Source: Sulfuricurvum sp. (lineage in GTDB: Bacteria > Campylobacterota > Campylobacteria > Campylobacterales > Sulfurimonadaceae). Taken from it: a DNA stretch of 59,625 nucleotides. The stretch spans positions 1-59,625 of the forward strand of contig QKCD01000113.1 of NCBI GenBank assembly GCA_003245815.1, in the 5' to 3' direction. Shown one piece after another: positions 33,976 to 41,259 of this stretch. How positions within the stretch are numbered: the first letter of the stretch is position 1; each line of letters starts with the position of its first letter. A model generated the notes under the pieces. That model was not told the DNA's origin. It did no database searches and saw only the letters and a list, made by a program, of their open reading frames with translations. The position numbers and the translations under genes are program-made.

Positions 33976-34163
33976 TAGAACCCAACATGAACACCCGAAA
34001 GGATGGCCGTGGGCACAACCGCCCAGGCCCTGCCGGCCCAGAGCCCGCCCCTTCGGGAACAGGAAAGCGCACCGCACCCTACGGCAACCGCCGCAGCGGT
34101 GTGCTTGGCACCTTTGCAGCAGACGCTCCCGGAGCCGTACCGTCCATCCCATGGCGGGTTCTA
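33976..34163 (+). ncRNA. candidate structured RNA, class unknown
   Basis: About 188 nt with a closed, multi-branched fold. The ends pair as TAGAACCC (33976-33983) with GGGTTCTA (34156-34163); inside that CATG (33986-33989) with CATG (34150-34153); then GGATGG (34001-34006) with CCATCC (34144-34149), all nested. Interior hairpins: TGGGC/GCCCA (34010-34025), CCCG/CGGG (34044-34057) and a 10-bp stem AAGCGCACCG/CGGTGTGCTT (34065-34074 with 34097-34106) capped by CGGC-AACC-GCCG. I do not find motifs of RNase P, tmRNA, SRP RNA or any riboswitch I know. It could be a 6S-like RNA, a cis leader of the next gene or a new class. Confidence 0.45.
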
Positions 34164-34180
34164 AAAACACCATATTTCTA

Positions 34181-34186
34181 TATAAG
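34181..34186 (+). promoter_or_regulatory. -10 element of the 82-aa gene
   Basis: TATAAG, 20 nt before the ATG at 34206, giving a short leader with GAGG. If active, the small gene is transcribed independently of the RNA candidate. Confidence 0.4.
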
Positions 34187-34205
34187 TTTGTTTATCGAGG
34201 ATCCG

Positions 34206-34454
34206 ATGAAAATTTCTGATTTGGTATTGGAAATGGAACTGAACGGCGTCGACGAGGCGGATATCGCCGAGATCGTAACCCTGTGCCACGCCAAAGGCTT
34301 GAACAGCGAAATGATTGACGAAGAGCTTGTCAAGCGTGGCTACGAGAAAATTTTCACCGTCGACTACGACGGCTACGAAGGCTACGACGACTGGGAAGAC
34401 GACGAGTACAGCACGATCGAAAAATTCCCCCACAAACAGCACTACCGGGAGTAG
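34206..34454 (+). CDS. small acidic protein of unknown function
   Basis: 82 aa. The N-terminal about 50 residues look like a small helical domain (KISDLVLEMELNG, then MIDEELVKRGYEKIF); the C-terminal part is Tyr/Asp-rich (YDGYEGYDDWEDDEY). No family recognised. ATG 34206 follows GAGG; an open frame extends upstream to 33897 but through the structured RNA region without coding character. It is 6 nt before the SnoaL-like gene, so the two form an operon. Confidence 0.75.
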   Translation: MKISDLVLEMELNGVDEADIAEIVTLCHAKGLNSEMIDEELVKRGYEKIFTVDYDGYEGYDDWEDDEYSTIEKFPHKQHYRE

Positions 34455-34460
34455 GGAGTA

Positions 34461-34862
34461 ATGGACAACAAGGAACTGCTCAGCGCCTATTACGAGATGT
34501 GGAACGACCACGATTTCAGCAAAGCCGACCGGCTGCTCGATTCCGACGTCCGTTTCCACGGTTCCCTGGATATCGTGGCCAACGGCATCGAGGGGTTCAA
34601 GGAGTACGCCGCCATCTTGATGACCGCCTTCCCGAACCTCTACCACGCCGTGGAGATCACCGTGCATGAGAACGACAGGGCTGCCGCCTATGTCACCTAT
34701 ACCGGGACACACGAGGGACCGCTATTCAACTACAAGCCCTCGGGTAACCGTATCTGCTACTCCGGCGCATCGTTTTTTCATTTCCGCAACGGGAAGATCG
34801 CCAGTATCAACGTGCTCGGGGACCTCAACGCCCTGCACAAACAGCTCAGCAACGACGCCTAG
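34461..34862 (+). CDS. SnoaL-like (NTF2-fold) ester cyclase family protein
   Basis: 133 aa, single NTF2-like cone fold. Typical segments: [49 protein letters not shown] and a C-terminal [14 protein letters not shown]. Family members cyclise polyketides or serve as small enzymes or ligand-binding proteins; no substrate can be assigned. Second gene after the 82-aa protein (6-nt gap, GGGAG start signal). Its 3' end overlaps the convergent glycerophosphodiesterase gene by 4 nt. Confidence 0.82.
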   Translation: MDNKELLSAYYEMWNDHDFSKADRLLDSDVRFHGSLDIVANGIEGFKEYAAILMTAFPNLYHAVEITVHENDRAAAYVTYTGTHEGPLFNYKPSGNRICYSGASFFHFRNGKIASINVLGDLNALHKQLSNDA

Positions 34863-35662
34863 AGCCGGTCCGCAAAGACCGCGTTGACCCCCCAGCCGAA
34901 GAGCTCCGCGCTCCTGGAGGGGTCGTTGACGGTAAACACCCCCACGAAAAACCCCGCTTCACGCACCCTTTTCACCAGCGCTTCGGTTACGATGGAATCC
35001 TCCGTATGGTAGGCGGCCACGCCGAGCTCCCGGAGATAGTCGACGACCCCCGGAGGGTGGGAGCCCTCCTGCAGGGCGGCCGTCACCAACTGCGGGCATC
35101 GTATTCTGCAGCGCTTGAGATAGTCGTGGTTGAACGAGGAGATAAACACCAGTGACGTACACCCCGCCGCTTCGATCGTCCCGATGATGCGATCGATGAC
35201 AACCGCTGCCTCGAACGATCCGCGCATGTCCTTGATCTCGACGTTGAGCAGCAGCTCCTCGGCGGCAGCGAAACGCAGCACCTCCTCCAGCGTCGGTATC
35301 CGCACGATCTCTTTGCGCACGGGCAGGGCCGTGCCCGCGGCCACCGTCCCGAAAGGATCGTCGCGGTAAAACCAGCTTCCGGCATCCAGCGCGCGGAGCT
35401 CCTCCAGGGAAAACGCCGCCACACGCCACGGTGCCCGCCCCGAGAAGCGTTCAAGGAAGAGCACGTCGGTTGTCCGCAGGAGCGTTTCGTCATGGATAAC
35501 GACAGGGATGCCGTCACGACTGAGCTGAACGTCGAGCTCGACGAAGCTGAAACGCCCCGATGCCGCTTCGAACGCCGGCAACGTGTTTTCGGGGGCGACC
35601 GCACGGTATCCCCGGTGTGCCGCTCTCATTCCGATCTGCTGCCATAGTGCTGCAATTTCCAT
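34859..35662 (-). CDS. glycerophosphodiester phosphodiesterase
   Basis: 267 aa, GDPD TIM barrel without signal peptide, so cytosolic (UgpQ-like). Active-site His and Arg in [18 protein letters not shown], the metal ligands E-L-D-V-Q-L, the second His in [12 protein letters not shown], and Glu/Lys in NVEIKD. It converts glycerophosphodiesters to glycerol-3-phosphate and an alcohol. ATG 35662 has no ribosome site, but minus-strand TACAAT is 6 nt upstream, so the transcript may be leaderless; the longer in-frame start (35740) lies above that box. Confidence 0.9.
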   Translation of the reverse strand: MEIAALWQQIGMRAAHRGYRAVAPENTLPAFEAASGRFSFVELDVQLSRDGIPVVIHDETLLRTTDVLFLERFSGRAPWRVAAFSLEELRALDAGSWFYRDDPFGTVAAGTALPVRKEIVRIPTLEEVLRFAAAEELLLNVEIKDMRGSFEAAVVIDRIIGTIEAAGCTSLVFISSFNHDYLKRCRIRCPQLVTAALQEGSHPPGVVDYLRELGVAAYHTEDSIVTEALVKRVREAGFFVGVFTVNDPSRSAELFGWGVNAVFADRL

Positions 35663-35668
35663 GCAGCC

Positions 35669-35674
35669 ATTGTA
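35669..35674 (-). promoter_or_regulatory. -10 element 6 nt before an ATG (leaderless candidate)
   Basis: Minus-strand TACAAT (35674 to 35669), then GGCTGC, then ATG at 35662. The 6-nt spacer is identical to that of the deaminase gene at 15948. Confidence 0.55.
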
Positions 35675-35742
35675 GCATGCTCTGCACAAATGGAGTAATG
35701 CCGGGAAATAATCCATTTTTAATGATACTCCCGCTACCATAC

Positions 35743-35764
35743 AAACCGACTAATCGGTCGGTTT
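35743..35764. promoter_or_regulatory. 22-bp perfect inverted repeat, TetR-type operator candidate
   Basis: AAACCGAC (35743-35750), TAATCG, GTCGGTTT (35757-35764). A second, overlapping pairing ACCGA/TCGGT (35745-35758) gives three half-sites. The ACCGAC-type half-site and overall length resemble TetR/AcrR-family operators. It lies just downstream of a possible -10 (GATACT near 35724), a repressing position for the Mla-RND operon. Confidence 0.6.
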
Positions 35765-35802
35765 CTTGATAACGACTGAAACGTCACAACGGAAATGTCC
35801 AA

Positions 35803-35857
35803 CAGCCCGGTGGCAAGAGGCCCGATGATGCCTCGGTACGACATTCCTTTCGGGCTG
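35803..35857 (+). other. nested stem-loop in the MlaA upstream region
   Basis: CAGCCCG (35803-35809) pairs with CGGGCTG (35851-35857); within it GAGGC (35817-35821) pairs with GCCTC (35830-35834). No T-run follows. It would be part of the mRNA leader if transcription starts near the inverted repeat. Confidence 0.45.
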
Positions 35858-35892
35858 CGGACCGGATTATAGTTTACTTTATAGAGACATAG

Positions 35893-35898
35893 TATAAT
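35893..35898 (+). promoter_or_regulatory. -10 element of the MlaA-MlaC-RND operon
   Basis: TATAAT, predicted start near 35905, about 100 nt before the TTG start codon of the MlaA gene. Confidence 0.5.
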
Positions 35899-36007
35899 TT
35901 GGGATGAATTTTGTCCCGATGGCACCGACAACGTCCGCTGCAATGCGTCAGCAGGGGGTTTTGGCGCCTTCGATCATGTACCCGCGGCGGTACCTCAAGG
36001 ATGGCGA

Positions 36008-36844
36008 TTGACACGTATCGTACTGATTACGGCACTGCTGACGGCCCAGATGCTGTATGCCGACATCAACACCACCACGCCTGACATCAATAGCAGCGTG
36101 ATTGACATCAATACCACCGCAACTGCCGGCGACGCCCCGACGGCGGAGTCCGGCGACGCCTTTGCCGATGAGTTCGAAATGAGCCTGGAAGAGGAGTTCG
36201 CCGCGGAAACCCCCGTCGACGATTTCGATCCCCTCAGCGGCTACAACCGGGCAATGACCGCCTTCAACGACATTCTCTTCACGGGGGTTATCTTCCCCGT
36301 CGCCAAGGGGTACGAGTTTATCCTGCCCGAACCGGTCCGAAACGCCGTATCCCGTTTTTTCAGCAACCTCTACTTTCCGATCCGTTTCGTCAATAACGTA
36401 CTGCAGTTCAAGATCAAGAATGCCGGGGAAGAGCTGGCCCGTTTCGGGATCAACACGACGCTGGGTCTTGGCGGTCTTTTCGATCCGGCCAAAGCGTGGT
36501 TCGAACTTGATGCCCACCCCGAGGACTTCGGACAGACCCTGGGCTATTACGGTGTGGGCAGCGGCTTTCACATTGTACTGCCGCTCTTCGGCCCCTCGAA
36601 CCTGCGCGACATGTTCTCCATGGCGCCCGATCTGTATGTCGACCCGCTGAACTACTGGCCCGGCCGGGGCTACAACCTCTTTAGCAATATCGGCCAGAGC
36701 TACAGCTCCCAGTCGTTCAAGATTCTTAATGAAAGCTCGCTAACCTACGAACAATATGAAAGTTTGAAAAAAGATGCGGTAGACTTATACCCGTTTATGA
36801 AAAACATCTATGAACAATCCCGTCAAAAGGCGATCGAAGAATGA
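36008..36844 (+). CDS. mlaA: MlaA/VacJ family outer-membrane phospholipid protein
   Basis: 278 aa starting at TTG 36008, with AAGGA 7 nt upstream. Signal peptide (MTRIVLITALLTAQMLYA) without a lipobox Cys, so unlike E. coli MlaA it is not a lipoprotein. Three 7-aa repeats beginning D-I-N follow (residues 19-39), then an acidic linker and the MlaA domain (about 75-265: DPLSGYNRAMTAFND, GVGSGFHIVLPLFGPSNLRD, YVDPLNYW). MlaA removes phospholipids from the outer leaflet. It overlaps the MlaC gene by 4 nt. Confidence 0.92.
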   Translation: MTRIVLITALLTAQMLYADINTTTPDINSSVIDINTTATAGDAPTAESGDAFADEFEMSLEEEFAAETPVDDFDPLSGYNRAMTAFNDILFTGVIFPVAKGYEFILPEPVRNAVSRFFSNLYFPIRFVNNVLQFKIKNAGEELARFGINTTLGLGGLFDPAKAWFELDAHPEDFGQTLGYYGVGSGFHIVLPLFGPSNLRDMFSMAPDLYVDPLNYWPGRGYNLFSNIGQSYSSQSFKILNESSLTYEQYESLKKDAVDLYPFMKNIYEQSRQKAIEE

Positions 36845-37443
36845 AAAAACACTCCCTTTTTGTCCATCTGGCTGCCCTCTTCCTTTTGGGCTCCCTGACC
36901 CTCAGCGCTGCATCTGCAGACGCCGATCAGCTCTATAAAGTCGTCGATACGAAGGTCCACAACATCACCGAAATCCTCAACGACGCCTCCATCGCGAAGC
37001 CGGATAAGGATACGAAGATCATGGACATCGCCGAAGAGATGATCGACTTCGAGATCATGGCAAAACTGAGCCTCGGCAAAGAGGGCTGGATGCAGCTCAA
37101 ACCGGAACAGCGCAGCGAGTTTATCGCCCTCTTCGTCACCCGGATCAAGAACTCCTACCTCGAAAAACTCTACCTCTACAACGGCCAGAAGGTCCGCATC
37201 GCCCCGGCACAACAGACCAAATCAACCCGCATCGAGGTGCCCTCCTTTATCATCAGCAACGACGGCGAAACAGAGATCCTCTACAAGTTCTACCGCAACG
37301 ACGACGGCGCCTGGTTCATCTACGACATCAACATCGCCGGGGTGAGCATCATCCAGACCAACCGCGCCCAGTTCGCGGAATTCCTCAAGAGCGCATCGGT
37401 CACCGACCTTATCGGCAAACTTCGCAGCGAACAGCAGCTCTAA
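36841..37443 (+). CDS. mlaC: MlaC/Ttg2D family periplasmic phospholipid-binding protein
   Basis: 200 aa. Signal peptide about 1-22, then the MlaC fold (DTKVHNITEILNDA, MDFEIMAKLSLGKEGW-like segment, FIALFVTRIKNSYLEKL, WFIYDINIAGVSIIQTNRAQFAEFL). It shuttles phospholipids between MlaA in the outer membrane and an inner-membrane partner. ATGA overlap with mlaA; 3 nt before the RND gene. No MlaFEDB genes are nearby. Confidence 0.92.
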   Translation: MKKHSLFVHLAALFLLGSLTLSAASADADQLYKVVDTKVHNITEILNDASIAKPDKDTKIMDIAEEMIDFEIMAKLSLGKEGWMQLKPEQRSEFIALFVTRIKNSYLEKLYLYNGQKVRIAPAQQTKSTRIEVPSFIISNDGETEILYKFYRNDDGAWFIYDINIAGVSIIQTNRAQFAEFLKSASVTDLIGKLRSEQQL

Positions 37444-37446
37444 TCG

Positions 37447-39921
37447 ATGCTCGACGCCTTCTACAGCCGGCTGGTACTCGCCTACCCGCGCCTGACCCTC
37501 CTGGTCGTCCTGCTTCTCGTCCTCGCACTCGGCAGCCAGGCCTTCAAGGTGGAGATCGACGCCTCCTCCGAGACACTGCTGCTGAAAGAAGACAAGGACC
37601 TCGCTTTCACCCGGGAGGTCGGACAGCGCTACTTCAACCCCGATTTCCTCGTCATCACCTACACGCCTGAGAAGGGGCTGCTCGACGACGCGACCCTGGC
37701 CGACATCAACGCCATGAGCGCCGAACTGGAGCAGCTGGATCTGATCGATTCCGTCGTCTCCGTACGGAACATCCCCCTCCTCCAGAGCCCGCCAAGACCG
37801 CTGGCGGACCTGATCGCCGACATCCCGTCGCTGGCAAAAAACCCCGACATCAACAGGTCGATGGTACGCGAGGAGCTGCTGAGCAGCCCCATCTACAGCG
37901 ACAACATCGTCAGCCCCGATTTCAAGACGACCGCCGTACTGGCCTACTTCAAGGAGGACCCGCGCTACTTCGAGCTCCTCTACAAGCGTAACGATCTCCT
38001 GAAAAAGCAGGAGAAAGAGGGGCTCAGCGCCGCGGAGCGCCAAGAGCTCGCCGAAGTGCGTAAAGCCTTCAAGGCGCACCGCGACGTCATGCGCGGCGAG
38101 AACCACCGGACCATCCGCGGCGTACGCGCCATCATGGACCGCCACCGCGCCCATGCCGACCTCTTCCTCGGCGGGGTCAACATGATCGCCGACGACATGG
38201 TCACCTACGTCAAGAACGACCTCTCCACCTACGGCAGCGCCGTCTTGCTGCTGCTGATCGTCATCCTCTACATCGTCTTCCGCCAGAAGCGCTACATCCT
38301 CCTGCCCGTCCTCGTCTCCCTTCTCTCCGTCATCGCGACGACGGGGGTACTGGGCGTCTTCGGCTGGGAAGTGACCGTCATCTCCTCGAACTTCATCTCG
38401 CTGCAGCTGATCGTCACGATGTCCCTGGCGATCCACCTCAGCGTACGCTACCGGGAGCTGCTGCAGGATGAGCCCGAGGCTGACCACCGCGACATCATCC
38501 GCGACGCGACGGTCTCGATGTTCAAACCCTGCTTCTACGTCATTATCACCACCGTGGCGGGCTTCAGTTCCCTTGTCGTCAGCAACATCCTCCCCGTCAT
38601 GAACCTCGGCTGGATGATGAGCGCGGGGATCTCGATCTCCCTGCTCATCACCTTCCTCGTCTTCCCCGCCGTGATGATGCTCACCTCGAAGCAGCCCCCC
38701 AACATCGGCTTCGAGCGCCACTTCACCCTGACCAAGCACCTGGGGCACTACGCCGAGCACCACGGCAGGCTCATCATCATCGTCAGCGCCGCCCTGGCGA
38801 TCTTCAGCGTCAGCGGCGCGTCGCGGCTGATCGTCGAAAACAGTTTCATCGACTACTTCAACAAGAGCACGGAGATCTACAAGGGGATGGAGGTGATCGA
38901 CAAATCCCTCGGCGGCACGACCCCCCTCGACGTCATCGTCGATTTCCCGAAGAGCGAAACCGCACCGGCGCAACCCGCCGCCGCTAAGGGCGAGAGCGAA
39001 TTCGACGACTTCGAGGCGGAGTTCGCCGAGGACGCCGACGCCGCCCAGTACTGGTTCACCTCCGAGAAGATGAAGACGATCGAGACGATCCACGACTACC
39101 TCGACGCCCTCCCCGAGAGCGGCAAGGTGCTCTCCTTCGGTACGATGCTGAAAGTCGGGCGCATCATCAACGGCGGCGAAGACCTCGACAACCTCGAACT
39201 GGCCCTGCTCTACAACAAGCTCCCCGACGAGTTCCGTTCCATCATTCTCACCCCCTACCTCGACGTCGAGCACGACCAGGTCCGTTTCAACATCCGCATC
39301 GTCGACTCGATGCCGAACCTGCGCCGCGACGAACTGCTCAAGCGGATCATGCGCGAACTGCCGGAAAAGGCGGGCATTCCCGCCGAGAACGTCCGGCTTG
39401 CGGGGATGATGCTGCTCTACAACAACATGCTCCAGAGCCTCTTCAACTCCCAGATCCTCACCCTGGGCCTCGTCGTGCTGATCCTCGGGCTGATGTTCTT
39501 CGCCCTCTTCCGTTCGGCCAAGGTCGCCTTCATCGCGATGGTAACCGACGTCATCGCCGTCGGTGTCGTCTTCGGCTTCATGGGGTGGGCCCACATCCCT
39601 CTGGACATGATGACGATCACCATCGCCGCCATCAGCCTCGGTATCGCCGTCGACGACGCCATCCAGTACCTCCACCGCTTCAAGCTGGAGGTCGCCAGGG
39701 ACGGCGACTATGTCGCGGCGATGCACCGTTCCCACGCGACGATCGGCTACGCCATGTACTACACCTCCATCGCCATCATCGTCGGCTTCTCCGTCCTGGT
39801 ACTCTCCAATTTCACCCCGACGATCTACTTCGGCCTTTTAACCGTCCTGGCGATGCTGATGGCCCTTATCGCCAACCTGCTGCTGCTTCCCGTCCTGATC
39901 CGCTGGATCCGCCCCTTCTGA
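37447..39921 (+). CDS. RND/MMPL family lipid transporter
   Basis: 824 aa with two halves of six TM helices each (TM1 about 15-35, TM2-6 about 255-430, TM7 about 450-470, TM8-12 about 665-820) and two large periplasmic loops: MMPL/HpnN-type RND architecture. The proton-relay helix SLGIAVDDAIQYLHR carries the paired Asp of the family. The second loop has an acidic Phe-rich segment (about residues 515-537) similar to one in MlaA. In the operon with MlaA and MlaC it plausibly replaces MlaFEDB as the energised inner-membrane partner (inference). Confidence 0.9.
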   Translation: MLDAFYSRLVLAYPRLTLLVVLLLVLALGSQAFKVEIDASSETLLLKEDKDLAFTREVGQRYFNPDFLVITYTPEKGLLDDATLADINAMSAELEQLDLIDSVVSVRNIPLLQSPPRPLADLIADIPSLAKNPDINRSMVREELLSSPIYSDNIVSPDFKTTAVLAYFKEDPRYFELLYKRNDLLKKQEKEGLSAAERQELAEVRKAFKAHRDVMRGENHRTIRGVRAIMDRHRAHADLFLGGVNMIADDMVTYVKNDLSTYGSAVLLLLIVILYIVFRQKRYILLPVLVSLLSVIATTGVLGVFGWEVTVISSNFISLQLIVTMSLAIHLSVRYRELLQDEPEADHRDIIRDATVSMFKPCFYVIITTVAGFSSLVVSNILPVMNLGWMMSAGISISLLITFLVFPAVMMLTSKQPPNIGFERHFTLTKHLGHYAEHHGRLIIIVSAALAIFSVSGASRLIVENSFIDYFNKSTEIYKGMEVIDKSLGGTTPLDVIVDFPKSETAPAQPAAAKGESEFDDFEAEFAEDADAAQYWFTSEKMKTIETIHDYLDALPESGKVLSFGTMLKVGRIINGGEDLDNLELALLYNKLPDEFRSIILTPYLDVEHDQVRFNIRIVDSMPNLRRDELLKRIMRELPEKAGIPAENVRLAGMMLLYNNMLQSLFNSQILTLGLVVLILGLMFFALFRSAKVAFIAMVTDVIAVGVVFGFMGWAHIPLDMMTITIAAISLGIAVDDAIQYLHRFKLEVARDGDYVAAMHRSHATIGYAMYYTSIAIIVGFSVLVLSNFTPTIYFGLLTVLAMLMALIANLLLLPVLIRWIRPF

Positions 39922-39986
39922 TCGGGCGGCATCCAATCCTATAAGTTTTCCGAATATTATTTAACTTTAGAATCAGTCTGTTTCCC

Positions 39987-39992
39987 TATAAT
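39987..39992 (+). promoter_or_regulatory. -10 element of the lipoprotein gene
   Basis: TATAAT, 60 nt before the ATG at 40052, which has an AAGGAA site. The 130-bp gap after the RND gene is A/T-rich. Confidence 0.5.
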
Positions 39993-40051
39993 CTGATGCT
40001 TCTGTAGGAGCGCAATAGCGCTGCTGCGGCATACACGTATAAGGAACGAAC

Positions 40052-41110
40052 ATGATCAGATTTTTGAAAGCGTCCGCCATTTCGCTGGCTGCCATGGTGG
40101 CGCTTACCGCATGCGGCGGCTCCGGTGGAGGTACGACCGAGCCCCCCGCATCACTGCTGGAGGCCCTAGCCGATGTCAACCTCTCCGCGGTCGAAGCGAC
40201 ATCCGGCGCTTTCAGTGCCGACGACTACATCGCCAACGCCGCCCTCTTTTACCTGTGCGACATCGACGATGACAATACCACCGTCCTCTCGACGGACGGA
40301 AAGCGCTTTACCTCGGCCGACCTGAATGTTACGATCAGCGATCACAACATCACCTACGTTGCGGGCAACGTGGATTTCACGACCTCCTACGCATTCGGGC
40401 TCGTCGGCCTCGACAGCTACGGGCGTTCGCTGGAGCTCAACGCGACCTTCCAGATCACCGACGAACTCGATGATGCGGCGACCCTGCTCGGAAATATCGC
40501 CGTACCGTCGGCCGTATCGCTTTTCGACTCGAACTTCACCGTCACTGCCACAGCGACCGACCCCGACGGGATGCTCGAAGTGGTCGTCCTCCTCTCCAAG
40601 GACGGCACGCTGCTCGACACCCGCACCGCCGTTCCCGAGGGCAACCTGAGCCGCGTCGACGTCAACGAGACTTTCGCCAACGCGGGTGAGGGCAACTACA
40701 CCGTCACCTTCACGGCACTGGGACTTATCAGCGGTGAAGGAAACAACTCCTTTGCAACGGCGAGCCGTACAGTCGAGATCAGCCTCGCCAACGACCTGGC
40801 GGCCCTGTTCAGCGAGCTTAACACCACGCTTAACGACCTCAACAGCACCCTCACCAGTCCCGAGCTCGAGAGCCTACTCGGTGACCTTAACACGACGCTC
40901 AACAACTATGCTTCCACCCTGGGGGACCTCAACAGCTCCATCGGCGAAGCGAATGTCACCACCCTGCTCGTCGAGCTCAATACCACGATCTTTGATTCCG
41001 GTCTGCCCCTCACCACCGAGGAGATCGGCACCGTGATCGACGAGCTCAATGCAACACTCACGGACAATGCGGGGAGCCTGCTCGACATCCTTCCGACGCT
41101 CGGCCTCTAG
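40052..41110 (+). CDS. lipoprotein of unknown function with Asn/Leu repeat tail
   Basis: 352 aa. Signal peptide with lipobox (VALTAC, Cys at 21) and a Gly/Ser linker. The middle (about 60-250) is beta-rich with Ig-like strand patterns (NITYVAGNVDFTTSYAFGLVGLD; SNFTVTATATDPDG). The last about 100 residues repeat L-N-T-T-L-N-D-L-N-S-T-L motifs with Leu spacing fit for a coiled coil. No known family. Monocistronic: its own -10 upstream and a GC-rich hairpin after the stop. Confidence 0.8.
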   Translation: MIRFLKASAISLAAMVALTACGGSGGGTTEPPASLLEALADVNLSAVEATSGAFSADDYIANAALFYLCDIDDDNTTVLSTDGKRFTSADLNVTISDHNITYVAGNVDFTTSYAFGLVGLDSYGRSLELNATFQITDELDDAATLLGNIAVPSAVSLFDSNFTVTATATDPDGMLEVVVLLSKDGTLLDTRTAVPEGNLSRVDVNETFANAGEGNYTVTFTALGLISGEGNNSFATASRTVEISLANDLAALFSELNTTLNDLNSTLTSPELESLLGDLNTTLNNYASTLGDLNSSIGEANVTTLLVELNTTIFDSGLPLTTEEIGTVIDELNATLTDNAGSLLDILPTLGL

Positions 41111-41227
41111 CCCGAGTGACGCTGCCGGGGGGCTGCCCGGTGCGTTATCCCTCTCTTTACCATCATTTTCCATTCATTACTCAATCACAACTCATCCCAT
41201 TACATTGCGCTTTGCGGCGAACTAAGC

Positions 41228-41233
41228 TATAAT
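41228..41233 (+). promoter_or_regulatory. -10 element of the PhnA gene
   Basis: TATAAT, 26 nt before the ATG at 41260, with GAAGGA between. Confidence 0.55.
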
Positions 41234-41259
41234 TCGCCCAAAAAACGAAGGACCCTGAT

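Larger units (their letters stand above)
33791..34205. other. long intergenic region holding promoters and a folded RNA candidate
   Basis: 415 bp without a convincing gene. It starts AT-rich with a promoter (TATAAT 33833-33838), continues with a GTTTGAT/ATCAAAC hairpin (33932-33952), then the structured RNA candidate (33976-34163), and ends with a second -10 (TATAAG 34181-34186) just before the 82-aa gene. Confidence 0.6.
35663..36007. other. regulatory intergenic region upstream of the MlaA-MlaC-RND operon
   Basis: 345 bp. Contents in order: minus-strand TACAAT for the phosphodiesterase gene (35669-35674), a possible plus-strand -10 GATACT near 35724-35729, a perfect 22-bp inverted repeat (35743-35764), a nested stem-loop (35803-35857) and plus-strand TATAAT (35893-35898). 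No ORF with a ribosome site. Confidence 0.55.

Noticed and set aside
33976-34163. Identification of the RNA candidate as RNase P, tmRNA, SRP RNA or a known riboswitch
   Set aside because: No RNase P GAGGAAAGTCC-type core, no tmRNA acceptor end or tag ORF, no SRP tetraloop and GGAAGCAGC-type motif, and no riboswitch box that I know. 6S RNA is neither supported nor excluded.
33897-34205. In-frame N-terminal extension of the 82-aa protein
   Set aside because: It crosses the structured RNA candidate, is Pro/Arg-rich, and the ATG at 34206 has a ribosome site and a nearby -10.
37222-39735. 837-codon open frame antisense to the RND transporter
   Set aside because: Charged, motif-free translation and no ribosome site; mirror of a GC-rich gene.
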